A DNA stretch of 28,223 bases from a virus: positions 1 to 28,223 of the IMG/VR virus record IMGVR_UViG_3300040801_001358, one strand, 5' to 3'. The stretch's first letter is position 1. Every line of letters starts with the position of its first letter. The notes under the pieces are model-generated. The model searched no databases, was not told the origin of the DNA, and saw nothing but the letters and a program-made list of their open reading frames with translations. Position numbers and translations under genes: made by a program. Positions 1-6,462 of the stretch are shown one piece after another.

Positions 1-665
1 TATCCGGGTTTAATGGCAATCTTCAGGGGGTGGATAACGATGTACAAGCTGCGTTAGACCGGATTGACGACCTAGAAATTGCCGGGGAAATTAATACTGC
101 GTCTGCTCTTGGAACAGGTGCGCCTGTTTTTAAAGGCAAAGCTAATAAGGATCTTCAGTTTTACAATATTAAAAGTGGAGACCCGGCGCTACAAGTAACG
201 CTAGACGGCGTACATAATGATATCGTATTAACGCACACGAACTATATTTTCCATGCATATAATGCTGCTGGTGGCGTTAGTCTTACTAGTACACAGTGGT
301 CTGCTCTAACATGGACAGACGAAGTGCGAAAAGATAGCATATACACCCATCAAAATAACTCGGCAGAAATTACGTTCACTAGTCCAGGTGACTACTTAGT
401 TACTGTGGATATAACAACAGAAGTTACCGTTGATGATAGAACTACCGCTGTTTTTAGAATGACCTTGGACGGTGTTGAAATTCCTGGTACTCGGGCGATG
501 AACTATCAAAGGTTGGTCGCAGATCCAGGAACAAATTCTGTGATAACCCGGTTTATAACCGTGACAGCGGGCCAGGTACTTAAAGTTGAAGGTTACTCAA
601 ACCGATCCTCAAGTGGTGTCCGGACACTTGCTGATGGTTGTCGTATCTACATCGAAAAGAAATAG
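1..665 (+). CDS. Tail fibre/tail-spike type protein, C-terminal part (5' partial)
   Basis: The reading frame is open to the left edge of the window, so this is the end of a longer gene. A GTG at position 30 could be taken as a start, but the codons before it (from position 3) read SGFNGNLQG and join smoothly to VDNDVQAALDRIDDL. That F-N-G-N-L...VQ-ALD-ID-L pattern is a common linker in phage fibre and appendage proteins, so the GTG is internal. The rest (about 150 residues) is rich in beta strands with alternating hydrophobics, like the C1q/TNF jelly-roll domains that end many phage fibres and trimerise. Role: probably a virion appendage touching the host surface. Sure it is coding; fairly sure of the fibre-like class; receptor unknown. 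Confidence 0.75.
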   Translation, partial: SGFNGNLQGVDNDVQAALDRIDDLEIAGEINTASALGTGAPVFKGKANKDLQFYNIKSGDPALQVTLDGVHNDIVLTHTNYIFHAYNAAGGVSLTSTQWSALTWTDEVRKDSIYTHQNNSAEITFTSPGDYLVTVDITTEVTVDDRTTAVFRMTLDGVEIPGTRAMNYQRLVADPGTNSVITRFITVTAGQVLKVEGYSNRSSSGVRTLADGCRIYIEKK

Positions 666-694
666 TTGACCAGAAGAGTATCTTTCGGTATTAT
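666..694 (+). promoter_or_regulatory. sigma70-like promoter before the gene at 715
   Basis: TTGACC (666-671), a 17-base spacer, then TATTAT (689-694). Transcription would start near 701, only a few bases before the ribosome site. It begins one base after the stop codon of the fibre gene. It resembles the promoter at 2719-2748: both start GTTGAC[C/A]AGA[A/G]GA and both leave a very short leader. Confidence 0.55.
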
Positions 695-714
695 CTTTGG
701 TTAAGGAGGAGCTA

Positions 715-1125
715 ATGTCGCATACTAAAGTTCGTGAGCCTAAAGCACAGGAAAATCCGGGGCCTAAACTATCACTAGACCCGGATATTTTAATTAGTGA
801 GTTCAAAAATTTGGATGCACAACTGGCAGCGATTAACGCAACTATCCAAAAAGCCGTTGAAGCTATCCAGAATAAACAGGAAGTTATCAAATCTGTCAAG
901 GCAGAGGGCCAAGTTATCCTTGGGAAAATGGACATGCTAGCAAGGATTTTGAATGGTATGGGTATTGACCCCCGCACTCTGGTAGCTCAGGCAGAAATTC
1001 CTGCGGAAGAATTTGGGGAAAAAGAACCTATTTTTTCTGAGGAAAAACCCCCAAAAAAGGATCAAGTAGCTGAAAATAAAGAAGATGCCCGCGTTACAGC
1101 TATTAAACAGCGTTTTCGGAAGTAA
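715..1125 (+). CDS. Small coiled-coil phage protein, unknown role
   Basis: A 136-residue protein starting at ATG 715, chosen because AAGGAGGA lies at 703-710; an in-frame TTG at 697 lies upstream of that site and is less likely. Residues about 30-90 form one long predicted helix with a heptad-like pattern (LDAQLAAINATIQKAVEAI), so a coiled-coil oligomer is likely. The C-terminal third is charged and proline-rich (EKEPIFSEEKPPKKD), probably disordered, ending in a basic tail. It has its own sigma70-like promoter just upstream, suggesting expression apart from the fibre gene. I do not recognise the family. Position after a fibre gene would suit a virion or assembly protein, but nothing in the sequence proves it. 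Confidence 0.85.
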   Translation: MSHTKVREPKAQENPGPKLSLDPDILISEFKNLDAQLAAINATIQKAVEAIQNKQEVIKSVKAEGQVILGKMDMLARILNGMGIDPRTLVAQAEIPAEEFGEKEPIFSEEKPPKKDQVAENKEDARVTAIKQRFRK

Positions 1126-1127
1126 CC

Positions 1128-1196
1128 TCCTCCTAGCCGCTTTATTCAGTGTATAGAACTGTTGGAACGTATGTTCCCAATAGGAAAATAGGAGGA
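1128..1196 (+). promoter_or_regulatory. Leader with anti-ribosome-site pairing before gene 1201
   Basis: TCCTCCTA (1128-1135), directly after the upstream stop codon, is a perfect 8-base complement of TAGGAGGA (1189-1196), the ribosome site of the next gene. Between them is a 7-bp hairpin with one bulge (TTGGAAC 1162-1168, loop GTAT, GTTCCCAA 1173-1180). RNA reading through from upstream could hide the ribosome site; RNA starting inside the leader could not. Confidence 0.4.
1141..1154 (+). promoter_or_regulatory. Candidate phage promoter motif (TTTATTCAGTGTAT)
   Basis: This 14-mer nearly matches TTAATTAAGTGTAT at 24004-24017 (12 of 14), and both are followed shortly by AACTG. It lies in an intergenic leader between an anti-ribosome-site run and the ribosome site. 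No sigma70 -35/-10 pair fits here. A phage-specific (late) promoter is a guess based on the repeat and on the phage's own sigma-like gene. Confidence 0.3.
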
Positions 1197-1200
1197 TGTC

Positions 1201-1632
1201 ATGAGCGAGTTTGATTACACTTTTGAAGAGCGGCAGCGGTACATTAACGCAGGGCTGTACATCCCGTTCTATATCGAAACCCCTATTGGGGATGCTGATA
1301 TTGTTATCGGGGCAGAGGCAGCAGATGTCATTGAGGTGAGCATTCAGGTGGTTGACCCAGGTGGGGATGCCATCGAAGAGGCGATGGTATTGACTGTAAC
1401 GGCGTGCAGTGATGCAGTGGGAACTACACCCGCAGCCACTTCAGGCGGGATTGCAGCTACTACCGGAGCAGTCTTGAATGAGCTTGCGGTTGATACTAGC
1501 TACCAGATTGTTACAGACGAATTCGGTTTGGCTGTAATTGAGGTTACTGAGGTTGCAGCTAAGGATGTTTACCTGGGTATCATTCTTCCTGGTGGTAAGT
1601 ATATCGTAACTGAAGCTCTCAGCTTCGCCTAA
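1201..1632 (+). CDS. Small beta-rich structural-type protein
   Basis: A 143-residue acidic protein with GGAGG at 1191-1195 in front of ATG 1201. The first 30 residues (MSEFDYTFEERQRYINAGLYIPFYIE) are polar/aromatic. The rest is beta-rich with an A/T/G-rich middle (about 75-100), and a segment FGLAVIEVTEV...DVYLGIILPG that looks like an Ig- or Greek-key-type strand pattern, as in phage decoration or fibre-associated proteins. It is followed by a rho-independent terminator, so it is the last gene of its transcript. The strong ribosome site and isolated terminator suggest a well-expressed virion protein. Family not recognised; a head decoration or fibre accessory role is inference. Confidence 0.85.
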   Translation: MSEFDYTFEERQRYINAGLYIPFYIETPIGDADIVIGAEAADVIEVSIQVVDPGGDAIEEAMVLTVTACSDAVGTTPAATSGGIAATTGAVLNELAVDTSYQIVTDEFGLAVIEVTEVAAKDVYLGIILPGGKYIVTEALSFA

Positions 1633-1666
1633 TTTTAAATAATTTTTCTAAAATTTTTTCTACTTC

Positions 1667-1698
1667 GGGAGTAGCTTAGCTGCTCCCTTATTTATTAT
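1667..1698 (+). terminator. Rho-independent terminator
   Basis: GGGAGTAGC (1667-1675), loop TTA, GCTGCTCCC (1679-1687): a 9-bp stem with one G-T pair, followed by the T-rich run TTATTTATTAT. It closes the transcript of the gene ending at 1632. Confidence 0.75.
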
Positions 1699-1726
1699 AA
1701 GGACGGGTTTAATATTGGAGTTTTAA

Positions 1727-2125
1727 ATGCCTAAAAGCGCAAATATTCGTAGATTAATTGAGTTAGAACAGCGCTTTGATAAAGATCATGCCGTAATCTG
1801 GGAGTTTGAGGGCAAGCAGGTTAAGGCTTGGTCGTTGAAAAATATCCCTGAGGTTGCAGTTGCTGAAGCTGTTCTTCCTGCTGGGGTTGAATTTCCCATC
1901 CATAAGCATGATGAATCTGAAATTTTGATTTGTTTTTCTGGAAGGGCAGACTGCGTTGTTCAGTGTGGAGCCGATGGAGAGGCTATTGTACCTTTGACAC
2001 CAGGTAAATGTGTCTACCTTTTACCAAAGGTCGCCCATTGTATTAGAGCGAAAGAAGAAACTAGGTTTATAGCTGTTACTGTTCCGGCTGCTCCTGGGTT
2101 TCCTACGGAGGCTTTGGATGAGTAA
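1727..2125 (+). CDS. Single-domain cupin protein
   Basis: A 132-residue protein with an exact cupin motif 1, G(X)5HXH(X)3E(X)6G: G53, H59, H61, E65 and G72. The second motif has G93, P100 and H104. H59, H61, E65 and H104 are the usual metal ligands, so a metal-bound beta-barrel is very likely. Whether it is an enzyme, a small-molecule sensor or a structural protein cannot be told; cupins cover many reactions. ATG 1727 follows TTGGAG with about 7 bases spacing. Its end overlaps the next gene by 8 bases, so the two are probably translated together. Single cupins occur in some phage genomes, usually without a known role. Confidence 0.9.
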   Translation: MPKSANIRRLIELEQRFDKDHAVIWEFEGKQVKAWSLKNIPEVAVAEAVLPAGVEFPIHKHDESEILICFSGRADCVVQCGADGEAIVPLTPGKCVYLLPKVAHCIRAKEETRFIAVTVPAAPGFPTEALDE

Positions 2126-2450
2126 CAACGAATTTTCAGACAGCAATGGAAACGGGAAAGATAGAGAGCTTTTCCGAGAATACCGGAGATTGATTTTGTC
2201 TGAGTTAGAACGATTAGGGCGCGAACAAGAAAGGTTTAGCGCCCGAACAGAGCAAAAATTACTAGATTTAGAACATGTTTTGATGGCAAAAATGGATACG
2301 GTTAAAAGTGATGTATCTGATCTTAAGAGTGATTTTAGAGCCCATGAGAGAGAACGAAAAGTTCTGAGCAGTGTTTGGGGTCTTCTGGGTGGGGCTATCC
2401 CTATTGTTATGTGGTTGTTTTACCAGTTACTATCCGGGGCAGGTGGATGA
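2118..2450 (+). CDS. Coiled-coil protein with C-terminal membrane anchor
   Basis: A 110-residue protein. Residues 16-82 are a charged helix with coiled-coil character (YRRLILSELERLGREQERF...). Residues about 85-105 (SVWGLLGGAIPIVMWLFYQLL) form one membrane segment near the C-terminus. This layout resembles XhlA/hemolysin-type small phage proteins found in some lysis modules, but no holin or endolysin is seen beside it. Start ATG 2118 has GGAGG at 2107-2111 and overlaps the cupin stop. Its own TGA overlaps the next ATG (ATGA at 2447-2450), so cupin, this gene and the next form a coupled set. A lysis or membrane role is inference. Confidence 0.8.
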   Translation: MSNNEFSDSNGNGKDRELFREYRRLILSELERLGREQERFSARTEQKLLDLEHVLMAKMDTVKSDVSDLKSDFRAHERERKVLSSVWGLLGGAIPIVMWLFYQLLSGAGG

Positions 2451-2716
2451 GTTTAAAAGAAAAGTTCGCGGCCATTAAGAAAAAAGGGTTTAAAATTAAC
2501 CTTATTTCTATCCCTACGCGATCAAAACCCCAACAAATTGAACATAGTATAAGGACGGAATTTGATCGTAATAGAGTTATAAAAACTCTTGAGCGTGTAC
2601 AGAAATTCATTGATGGTATCGTTATTTTTAAAAGACTGCCTAGTTCGTTGGACCTTGATCAACTTTCAGCCGAAGTTGACGGTTTGATTACTCATCTAAA
2701 ATCATACAAAGAGTAG
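2447..2716 (+). CDS. Small basic protein, unknown
   Basis: An 89-residue protein. The open frame extends upstream to 2375, but the ATG at 2447 is preferred because it forms an ATGA overlap with the upstream stop, typical of coupling, and follows AGGTGG. The N-terminal half is basic (KEKFAAIKKKGFKI...PTRSKPQQ). The C-terminal half is helical (RVIKTLERVQKFIDGIVIF...LITHLKSYKE). No membrane segment. I do not recognise it. It is the last gene before a new promoter. Confidence 0.7.
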   Translation: MSLKEKFAAIKKKGFKINLISIPTRSKPQQIEHSIRTEFDRNRVIKTLERVQKFIDGIVIFKRLPSSLDLDQLSAEVDGLITHLKSYKE

Positions 2717-2718
2717 TG

Positions 2719-2748
2719 TTGACAAGAGGATATTAACCTGCATATAGT
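2719..2748 (+). promoter_or_regulatory. sigma70-like promoter before the sigma-like gene
   Basis: TTGACA (2719-2724), 18-base spacer, TATAGT (2743-2748). The -35 box is a perfect consensus. The expected start is near 2755, about 12 bases before ATG 2767. The host polymerase could therefore transcribe the downstream sigma-like gene without phage factors. Confidence 0.65.
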
Positions 2749-2766
2749 TATTCTTGGAGAGTAACT

Positions 2767-3552
2767 ATGGCGTCTGGTTGGTTTGCCTCTTTAGGCTGGT
2801 GGGAACAAAAAAAGGCATATGAAGCCTTTAATTTGTATAGGTTAGAGCCCACCCCAGAACATTATGATGATGCTGTTAATAAGGCATTACCAATTATCCG
2901 CGTCGTATATTCTACACAAAAATTCAAAGTTACTTACGGGGGCGATGAGGACGATCTCATCGCCCATGCTGCTTTAACGATTACAAAAGCTCTTCCCAAA
3001 ATGATTAAAAAGCCCACGCATAAACTGGACGACGATAAGAAGTATATGCGCTATTTGTTTACCTGTGTTATTAACGCCTTTTATCGAGAATACGATATCC
3101 TCCACGGAAAACACAACAAACTTCAGCGTAAACTGACGGAGCATTCTGAGCGAGCTACAGCGAATACTACGAGTAGAAATTTTAAACAAGTAGAAGCGGA
3201 GATGACGTTAAAGCACTTGCCCCAACAGCTATATGCCTTAGCCGAGGATATGATTCGTTTTACAGGACAGGATCGCCAGATATGTGTCTACATTATTAAC
3301 CAGCTAATCGAAGGACGCGAGGTAGCCAAATCGGTCTTACAACTTACAGGTTGTAGAGACCGTAATTTTTTTATAAGCTACTGTGAAGGATTACTCTTAC
3401 AAGCCTTTATTCAACTGAGAAGGAGAAAGGTGCTTGCAGAAGTGCCTGATACCGTGGATGGTTATGATGATTTAGAGGTTCCTGACTTCTCAGATGACTG
3501 GGCTTTTTGGGAGGCGGATGATGACTCGGCAGCATTTAATTTCTCTGATTGA
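2767..3552 (+). CDS. Putative phage sigma factor (region 2-like, possibly gp55-type late factor)
   Basis: A 261-residue protein. Residues about 58-125 look like sigma70 region 2: an acidic helix start (GGDEDDLIAHAALTITKAL), then a run YMRYLFTCVINAFYREYDIL like the core-binding and -10-reading helices, then basic residues (HGKHNKLQRK). Residues 146-222 are helical and may act as a second DNA-binding part (CRDRNFFISYCEGLL). The tail (230-261) is very acidic with spaced aromatics (DDWAFWEADDDSAAFNFSD); T4 gp55 also ends in a short hydrophobic/acidic sliding-clamp contact, so a similar role is possible. ATG 2767 follows GGAGA at 2756-2760. A host-type promoter sits directly upstream. Family assignment is by pattern only; a non-sigma helical protein remains possible. 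Confidence 0.5.
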   Translation: MASGWFASLGWWEQKKAYEAFNLYRLEPTPEHYDDAVNKALPIIRVVYSTQKFKVTYGGDEDDLIAHAALTITKALPKMIKKPTHKLDDDKKYMRYLFTCVINAFYREYDILHGKHNKLQRKLTEHSERATANTTSRNFKQVEAEMTLKHLPQQLYALAEDMIRFTGQDRQICVYIINQLIEGREVAKSVLQLTGCRDRNFFISYCEGLLLQAFIQLRRRKVLAEVPDTVDGYDDLEVPDFSDDWAFWEADDDSAAFNFSD

Positions 3553-3742
3553 GGAAAAGTGGATTCAGGATGCTAGGAAAGATATGAAAAAGCGCGGTAC
3601 AGAAGGTGCGTTTAGTGCTTCTGCTAAACGTGCGGGTATGGATACGTGTACCTATGCTCGGAAAATTATGTCCGGGGATATCTCGGGTAATAAGAAGCGT
3701 GCTAATTTCGCCCTTAATACAGGGTGCAAAGGAAAAGGATAG
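3521..3742 (+). CDS. Small basic phage protein with GTEGAF-AKRAGM pattern
   Basis: A 73-residue basic protein overlapping the end of the sigma-like gene by 32 bases. ATG 3521 is chosen because GGGAGG (3509-3514) is 6 bases upstream; ATG 3518 is a near alternative and ATG 3494 less likely. The pattern W-I-x-x-A, G-T-E-G-A-F (26-31), A-K-R-A-G-M (35-40), Y-A-R-K (45-48), ANFA (61-64) matches a small protein seen repeatedly in large phages and viruses, whose function I do not know. Basic charge suggests nucleic-acid or virion contact, but that is inference. Confidence 0.75.
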   Translation: MTRQHLISLIEEKWIQDARKDMKKRGTEGAFSASAKRAGMDTCTYARKIMSGDISGNKKRANFALNTGCKGKG

Positions 3743-3745
3743 GTA

Positions 3746-3871
3746 GACACCTTGAGTGTAGCCTTTGTGTACGGCATAATCTTGATTATTGGTGCATGGG
3801 CCGATTTATATCGGGCAACAGTATATGAGAATAAGATAATCTGTACACACCGTGATCTTACTCAAGGTGTC
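3746..3871 (+). ncRNA. Candidate multi-branched structured RNA / leader
   Basis: A perfect 12-bp inverted repeat closes the element: GACACCTTGAGT (3746-3757) and ACTCAAGGTGTC (3860-3871). Inside is a 9-bp stem (3766-3774 with 3841-3849, one G-T pair). Inside that are a 5-bp hairpin with a CTTG tetraloop (3776-3789) and a 5-bp hairpin with a TTAT loop (3801-3814). The 3' arm is followed by CTTTTTATATTAT, as in a terminator, and also contains AAGGTG, the only ribosome-site-like sequence ahead of ATG 3883. It could be a small RNA with its own 3' end or a leader that controls the next gene. Not a tRNA: no T-arm or acceptor layout. Confidence 0.4.
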
Positions 3872-3901
3872 CTTTTTATATTATGGATGAAACAAATTTA
3901 G
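3752..3901 (+). CDS. Possible 49-residue membrane peptide (TTG start)
   Basis: An open frame from TTG 3752 to TAG 3899-3901. AGGTAG ends 5 bases before the TTG. The product has a hydrophobic stretch (VAFVYGIILIIGAWADLY) and would overlap the next gene's start by 19 bases. It lies wholly over the candidate RNA structure, and its start codon is in the 5' arm of the closing stem. Translation of it would open that stem and expose the next ribosome site. It may be a leader peptide, or a chance frame. Confidence 0.25.
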   Translation: MSVAFVYGIILIIGAWADLYRATVYENKIICTHRDLTQGVLFILWMKQI

Positions 3902-4146
3902 TTCCGGAGATATTTTATACTCTTATGAACCAAGTAGAAAAACTCGAAGAACTTGACGAAACAACACTGTGGCGATATTATGATGGTCTAGACAATGACC
4001 CCAGTTTCATTCCAGAACTGGTGTCTCTTGTGGGACCGGAAATTTTTGGGTTGCTAGTAAAGTATTTTGGAGGGAAGTCGATCCCTATTCCTACGGCAGA
4101 GCAGATTCTAAGTATTGTGAGGAAAAATGACGAAGCTGGAGACTAG
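3883..4146 (+). CDS. Small acidic protein with KYFGGKSIPIPTAEQI pattern
   Basis: An 87-residue acidic protein. Residues 45-72 read LVSLVGPEIFGLLVKYFGGK then SIPIPTAEQI, resembling the fold start of Mor-type transcription regulators, in which a helix is followed by a FGG-x-x-x-x-I/V-P turn. The C-terminal DNA-binding half of Mor is missing, so regulation is only a suggestion. No normal ribosome site lies close to ATG 3883; AAGGTG at 3864-3869 is 13 bases away and inside the paired arm of the upstream RNA element. The end overlaps the next gene by 20 bases. Confidence 0.7.
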   Translation: MDETNLVPEIFYTLMNQVEKLEELDETTLWRYYDGLDNDPSFIPELVSLVGPEIFGLLVKYFGGKSIPIPTAEQILSIVRKNDEAGD

Positions 4147-4666
4147 AGGCTTAGTTCACCAATTAGCAACAGAACTAATGGACGCTGTGTCTACAGGGGG
4201 TCAAGTAGATGACGAACTACTCAGGACCACCGAAAATTTTATTAAGGCCCACCAACTTATGGTCCAGCTATTATATGTTAGTATGGTAGTTGATCGGATC
4301 ACTCAACTTCCGCACTATTTTAATGCTCTAGATGCAATTGTCGAAGATGTAGATACTCATGATCTTGCTGAGGCAGATGCAACGACCAAGCTAAGAGCAG
4401 TAACAGCGATTAATGCTGCGATCAAATCCAAGGTAGATATTATCAACAACATGGTTGCCTCAAAGGATGCTACTGGCTTGCTGGTAGCTAATTTTAAGGA
4501 TATGTTTGGGCATAACATTGAACTCTTTGAAGAGGGAGAGGGTCAAGAGTTAATGTCCAAAATCCAGGGTATGAAGCCAGAAAAGAGACAGCGTGTTTTG
4601 GGTGGGGTTGTTAATCTGTTGCGGACGCTCGCGGAAGAAGAGGAAAAGAAAGATAATGACAAGTGA
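4127..4666 (+). CDS. Helical protein upstream of terminase, unknown
   Basis: A 179-residue, almost all-helical, acidic protein starting at ATG 4127 inside the previous gene, with GTGAGGA just before it. Residues 95-130 (ADATTKLRAVTAINAAIKSKVDIINNMV) form amphipathic helices; the C-terminus is highly charged (AEEEEKKDNDK). In T4-type phages the small terminase subunit is a helical protein of similar size just before the large one, so this is one candidate, though several genes lie between and no DNA-binding motif is visible. I do not recognise the family. Confidence 0.8.
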   Translation: MTKLETRGLVHQLATELMDAVSTGGQVDDELLRTTENFIKAHQLMVQLLYVSMVVDRITQLPHYFNALDAIVEDVDTHDLAEADATTKLRAVTAINAAIKSKVDIINNMVASKDATGLLVANFKDMFGHNIELFEEGEGQELMSKIQGMKPEKRQRVLGGVVNLLRTLAEEEEKKDNDK

Positions 4667-5015
4667 AGAAGAGAAGAAACTGGTAGCAAAGGCTAAAAGA
4701 TTACGTGCCGCAGGAAAATTTGTGACTACGAATACTATTGATAAGAATGAAAAGTATGGTGACGCGGCACGGAAGGTAGCGGTTATACTTGGGGAGTTGT
4801 ACCCAAATGGTATTACTCCAGATCAGTATCCTAATGCACTATTGTTGATCCGGCTTTTGGACAAGGTTGTTCGTTTATCTTCTTACACTCCAGAACGTAT
4901 GGCAATTGATGATGAGAGTCCTTGGGTGGATGTTGCTGGCTACGGTTTACTTGGCGCTGAGTTATTTATGGATGCGGATGACTCAGGCTTAGAACCTGGG
5001 AGGTATGACCTTTAA
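4656..5015 (+). CDS. DUF6378-like phage protein
   Basis: A 119-residue protein. Key pattern: YGDAARKVAVILGEL (34-48), then NALLLIRLLDKVVRLS (61-76), and DESPWVDVAGYGLLGAELF (86-104). This YG...K-R-L...D-S-W-V-D-x-A-G-Y arrangement is that of DUF6378-type proteins found in many phages, a helical fold reminiscent of MazG-like or nucleotide-modification-associated domains. No activity is established that I know of. ATG 4656 is chosen although the frame opens upstream at 4593, because the conserved part begins after it and it overlaps the previous stop by only 11 bases. The stop is joined to the next start as TAATG. Confidence 0.75.
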   Translation: MTSEEEKKLVAKAKRLRAAGKFVTTNTIDKNEKYGDAARKVAVILGELYPNGITPDQYPNALLLIRLLDKVVRLSSYTPERMAIDDESPWVDVAGYGLLGAELFMDADDSGLEPGRYDL

Positions 5016-5320
5016 TGTGGGAAACAATTTTAATTGGAAGTGTCATTCTATTTTTAATCAATGTTATCTTTTGGTTTATAGCTGTCCGTATCTTCAGTAT
5101 GGTATACCAGGATAAGTTTGATATGGTCGTAAAGATAATTCATGAAGGTATGGCTGAGCGAGATGCTAAATTGCGAGTAGTACAGGCGATGTTAACCAAG
5201 GCGTTTGTTACAGATACTCGCTTATTTGATATTCTAATAGAAGAGGGTGACGAGTCTGGGGTGTCGAGCGCAATTTCAGAGGAGTTCTTACATGGACGTG
5301 AAAAAGAAAATCAGGGATGA
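5015..5320 (+). CDS. Small membrane protein
   Basis: A 101-residue protein whose ATG shares a base with the upstream stop (TAATG at 5013-5017). Residues 3-30 (ETILIGSVILFLINVIFWFIAVRIF) form one strong N-terminal membrane segment. The remaining 70 residues are charged and helical (FDMVVKIIHEGMAERDAKLRVVQAML) and would lie in the cytoplasm if the N-terminus is outside. No lipobox. It might be a holin-like or membrane-tethered protein, but a single membrane segment plus a long soluble tail is not diagnostic. Confidence 0.8.
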   Translation: MWETILIGSVILFLINVIFWFIAVRIFSMVYQDKFDMVVKIIHEGMAERDAKLRVVQAMLTKAFVTDTRLFDILIEEGDESGVSSAISEEFLHGREKENQG

Positions 5321-6092
5321 ATTAGACGGTTTCGTTTTAACGGTAGCCGGAGCGTATAATGATCTCATTCCAGATGATGTTTCCGAAACAAAATTCACCA
5401 AGGTTGTAGACAAAGTCTCTGATGCCCGAGACCATGCCGAAAAGAACCTTGTAACGCTCGCTAATGATATCGTAGTCGAGACTACGGTGGCTTTTGAGGA
5501 AGCGGCTCAGAAGCGTTCAGAGCGCCTTACGAAGATAATCCCAGGGGATATTGCATTCAAAGCAGAGGTGGAAGCACCGGGGACTGCTCCTATTTTAGAG
5601 GCTTCAGTACGGACTCCACCAAAATTGGAAGGACCGGCTACTCCGCTGCCTAGAGACGTGAGAGGATCTGTAGAGGGCGCTTTGCCCGATATGGATGCGT
5701 TAGTCGAAGCGGCAGAGAATTCTCTGAGTCAAGGGGGGCTAGGTTCTAGTGCGGGGTTGGTGGATATAGATAATAATGTCCGGGTAAACCATGATCTAGG
5801 ATTAACGGTTGCGGAAGAAAATCGTATAAAACAGGGGCTACCTCCTAAAATCAACCGTCCTACCATACATATTACGGGGGAGAAGGCGGTAAAAAAGGAG
5901 CAAGCACCCCCGGCTGCTTCGGCTGCGCCGAAGGCAGCTAGCTATGAAAATGAAATGAAGCAGATTGGTAAGATAGCTGTTAAGTATACAAACTCTGAAA
6001 ATGAGGGTGTTGCTATGCTAGCATCGAGCATTCTAACGATTGTGGAAAACGCTCTCAACGAAAATTTTACTGTGCCCCCAAAGGAGGAATAA
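5292..6092 (+). CDS. Modular helix-linker-helix protein, unknown
   Basis: A 266-residue protein. The frame opens at 5247, but ATG 5292 has GAGGAG (5279-5284) ahead and is preferred; it overlaps the previous gene by 29 bases. N-terminal 85 residues are helical and charged. Residues about 95-150 are a proline-rich stretch (PGTAPILEASVRTPPKLEGP), and 195-230 is an A/P/K-rich linker (KKEQAPPAASAAPKAAS). The last 35 residues form another helix. Such a linker-rich layout suggests a flexible adaptor. Family not recognised. Confidence 0.8.
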   Translation: MDVKKKIRDELDGFVLTVAGAYNDLIPDDVSETKFTKVVDKVSDARDHAEKNLVTLANDIVVETTVAFEEAAQKRSERLTKIIPGDIAFKAEVEAPGTAPILEASVRTPPKLEGPATPLPRDVRGSVEGALPDMDALVEAAENSLSQGGLGSSAGLVDIDNNVRVNHDLGLTVAEENRIKQGLPPKINRPTIHITGEKAVKKEQAPPAASAAPKAASYENEMKQIGKIAVKYTNSENEGVAMLASSILTIVENALNENFTVPPKEE

Positions 6093-6093
6093 C

Positions 6094-6462
6094 GTGTCCT
6101 ACCAAGACTTCCAAGACTGTGGGGCTTTGGTCACGCTTAAAGTTTTTCTTATTGGGGGCGGGGAATTAACAGCTACAGATGCTTTCCGTACTGATAGTAT
6201 CGAAGAAGCTAAGAATATGGCTTTGAATATCTTTTCTACGAGTAAGGGGTTACTCGTATATGGGGATAGCATATTAGTTGTAGATGCAGTTGCTGCTATT
6301 AAAGTTATTGAAGTGACCTTTATTGATTTAGCAGATAGTTCTAATAACAACTGGCTAGCAGCAATAGACGTTTTTGAGCGATTTATGGAAGAACAAGATG
6401 TTCAACAAAAAACAAACAGACCTCGCACGGCTATTGCCGAACCTTGGTTTGACGGACCTTAA
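6094..6462 (+). CDS. Small alpha/beta protein before terminase (GTG start)
   Basis: A 122-residue protein starting at GTG 6094, set by a perfect AAGGAGG (6081-6087) one turn upstream; the in-frame ATG at 6040 lies inside the previous gene without a good site. Alternating strands and helices are visible (LVTLKVFLIGGGELTATDAF, SIEEAKNMALNIF, GLLVYGDSILVVDAVAAIKV). The 3' end overlaps the terminase gene by 65 bases, so coupling is likely. It is the gene immediately before the large terminase, the usual place of a small terminase, but it lacks the expected helical DNA-binding look. Family not recognised. Confidence 0.75.
   Translation: MSYQDFQDCGALVTLKVFLIGGGELTATDAFRTDSIEEAKNMALNIFSTSKGLLVYGDSILVVDAVAAIKVIEVTFIDLADSSNNNWLAAIDVFERFMEEQDVQQKTNRPRTAIAEPWFDGP

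Noticed and set aside
30-32. GTG 30 as the start of the first gene
   Set aside because: The fibre-type linker pattern begins before it and the frame is open to the window edge, so the gene is cut by the window.
2375-2446. Upstream start for the gene ending at 2716
   Set aside because: It would overlap the membrane-anchor gene by 76 bases; ATG 2447 forms the usual ATGA overlap.
3743-3882. tRNA in the longest gap
   Set aside because: The fold has a 12-bp closing stem and no T-loop, anticodon arm or CCA layout.
4127-4666. Firm call as small terminase subunit
   Set aside because: Size and helical content fit, but no DNA-binding motif is visible and three further genes separate it from the terminase; left as a possibility only.
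6040-6093. ATG 6040 as start of the gene ending at 6462
   Set aside because: It lies inside the previous gene with no site, while GTG 6094 has a perfect AAGGAGG.
6374-6397. TTG 6374 as the terminase start
   Set aside because: No ribosome site precedes it, while ATG 6398 has GGAAGA at a good distance and all conserved motifs lie after it.
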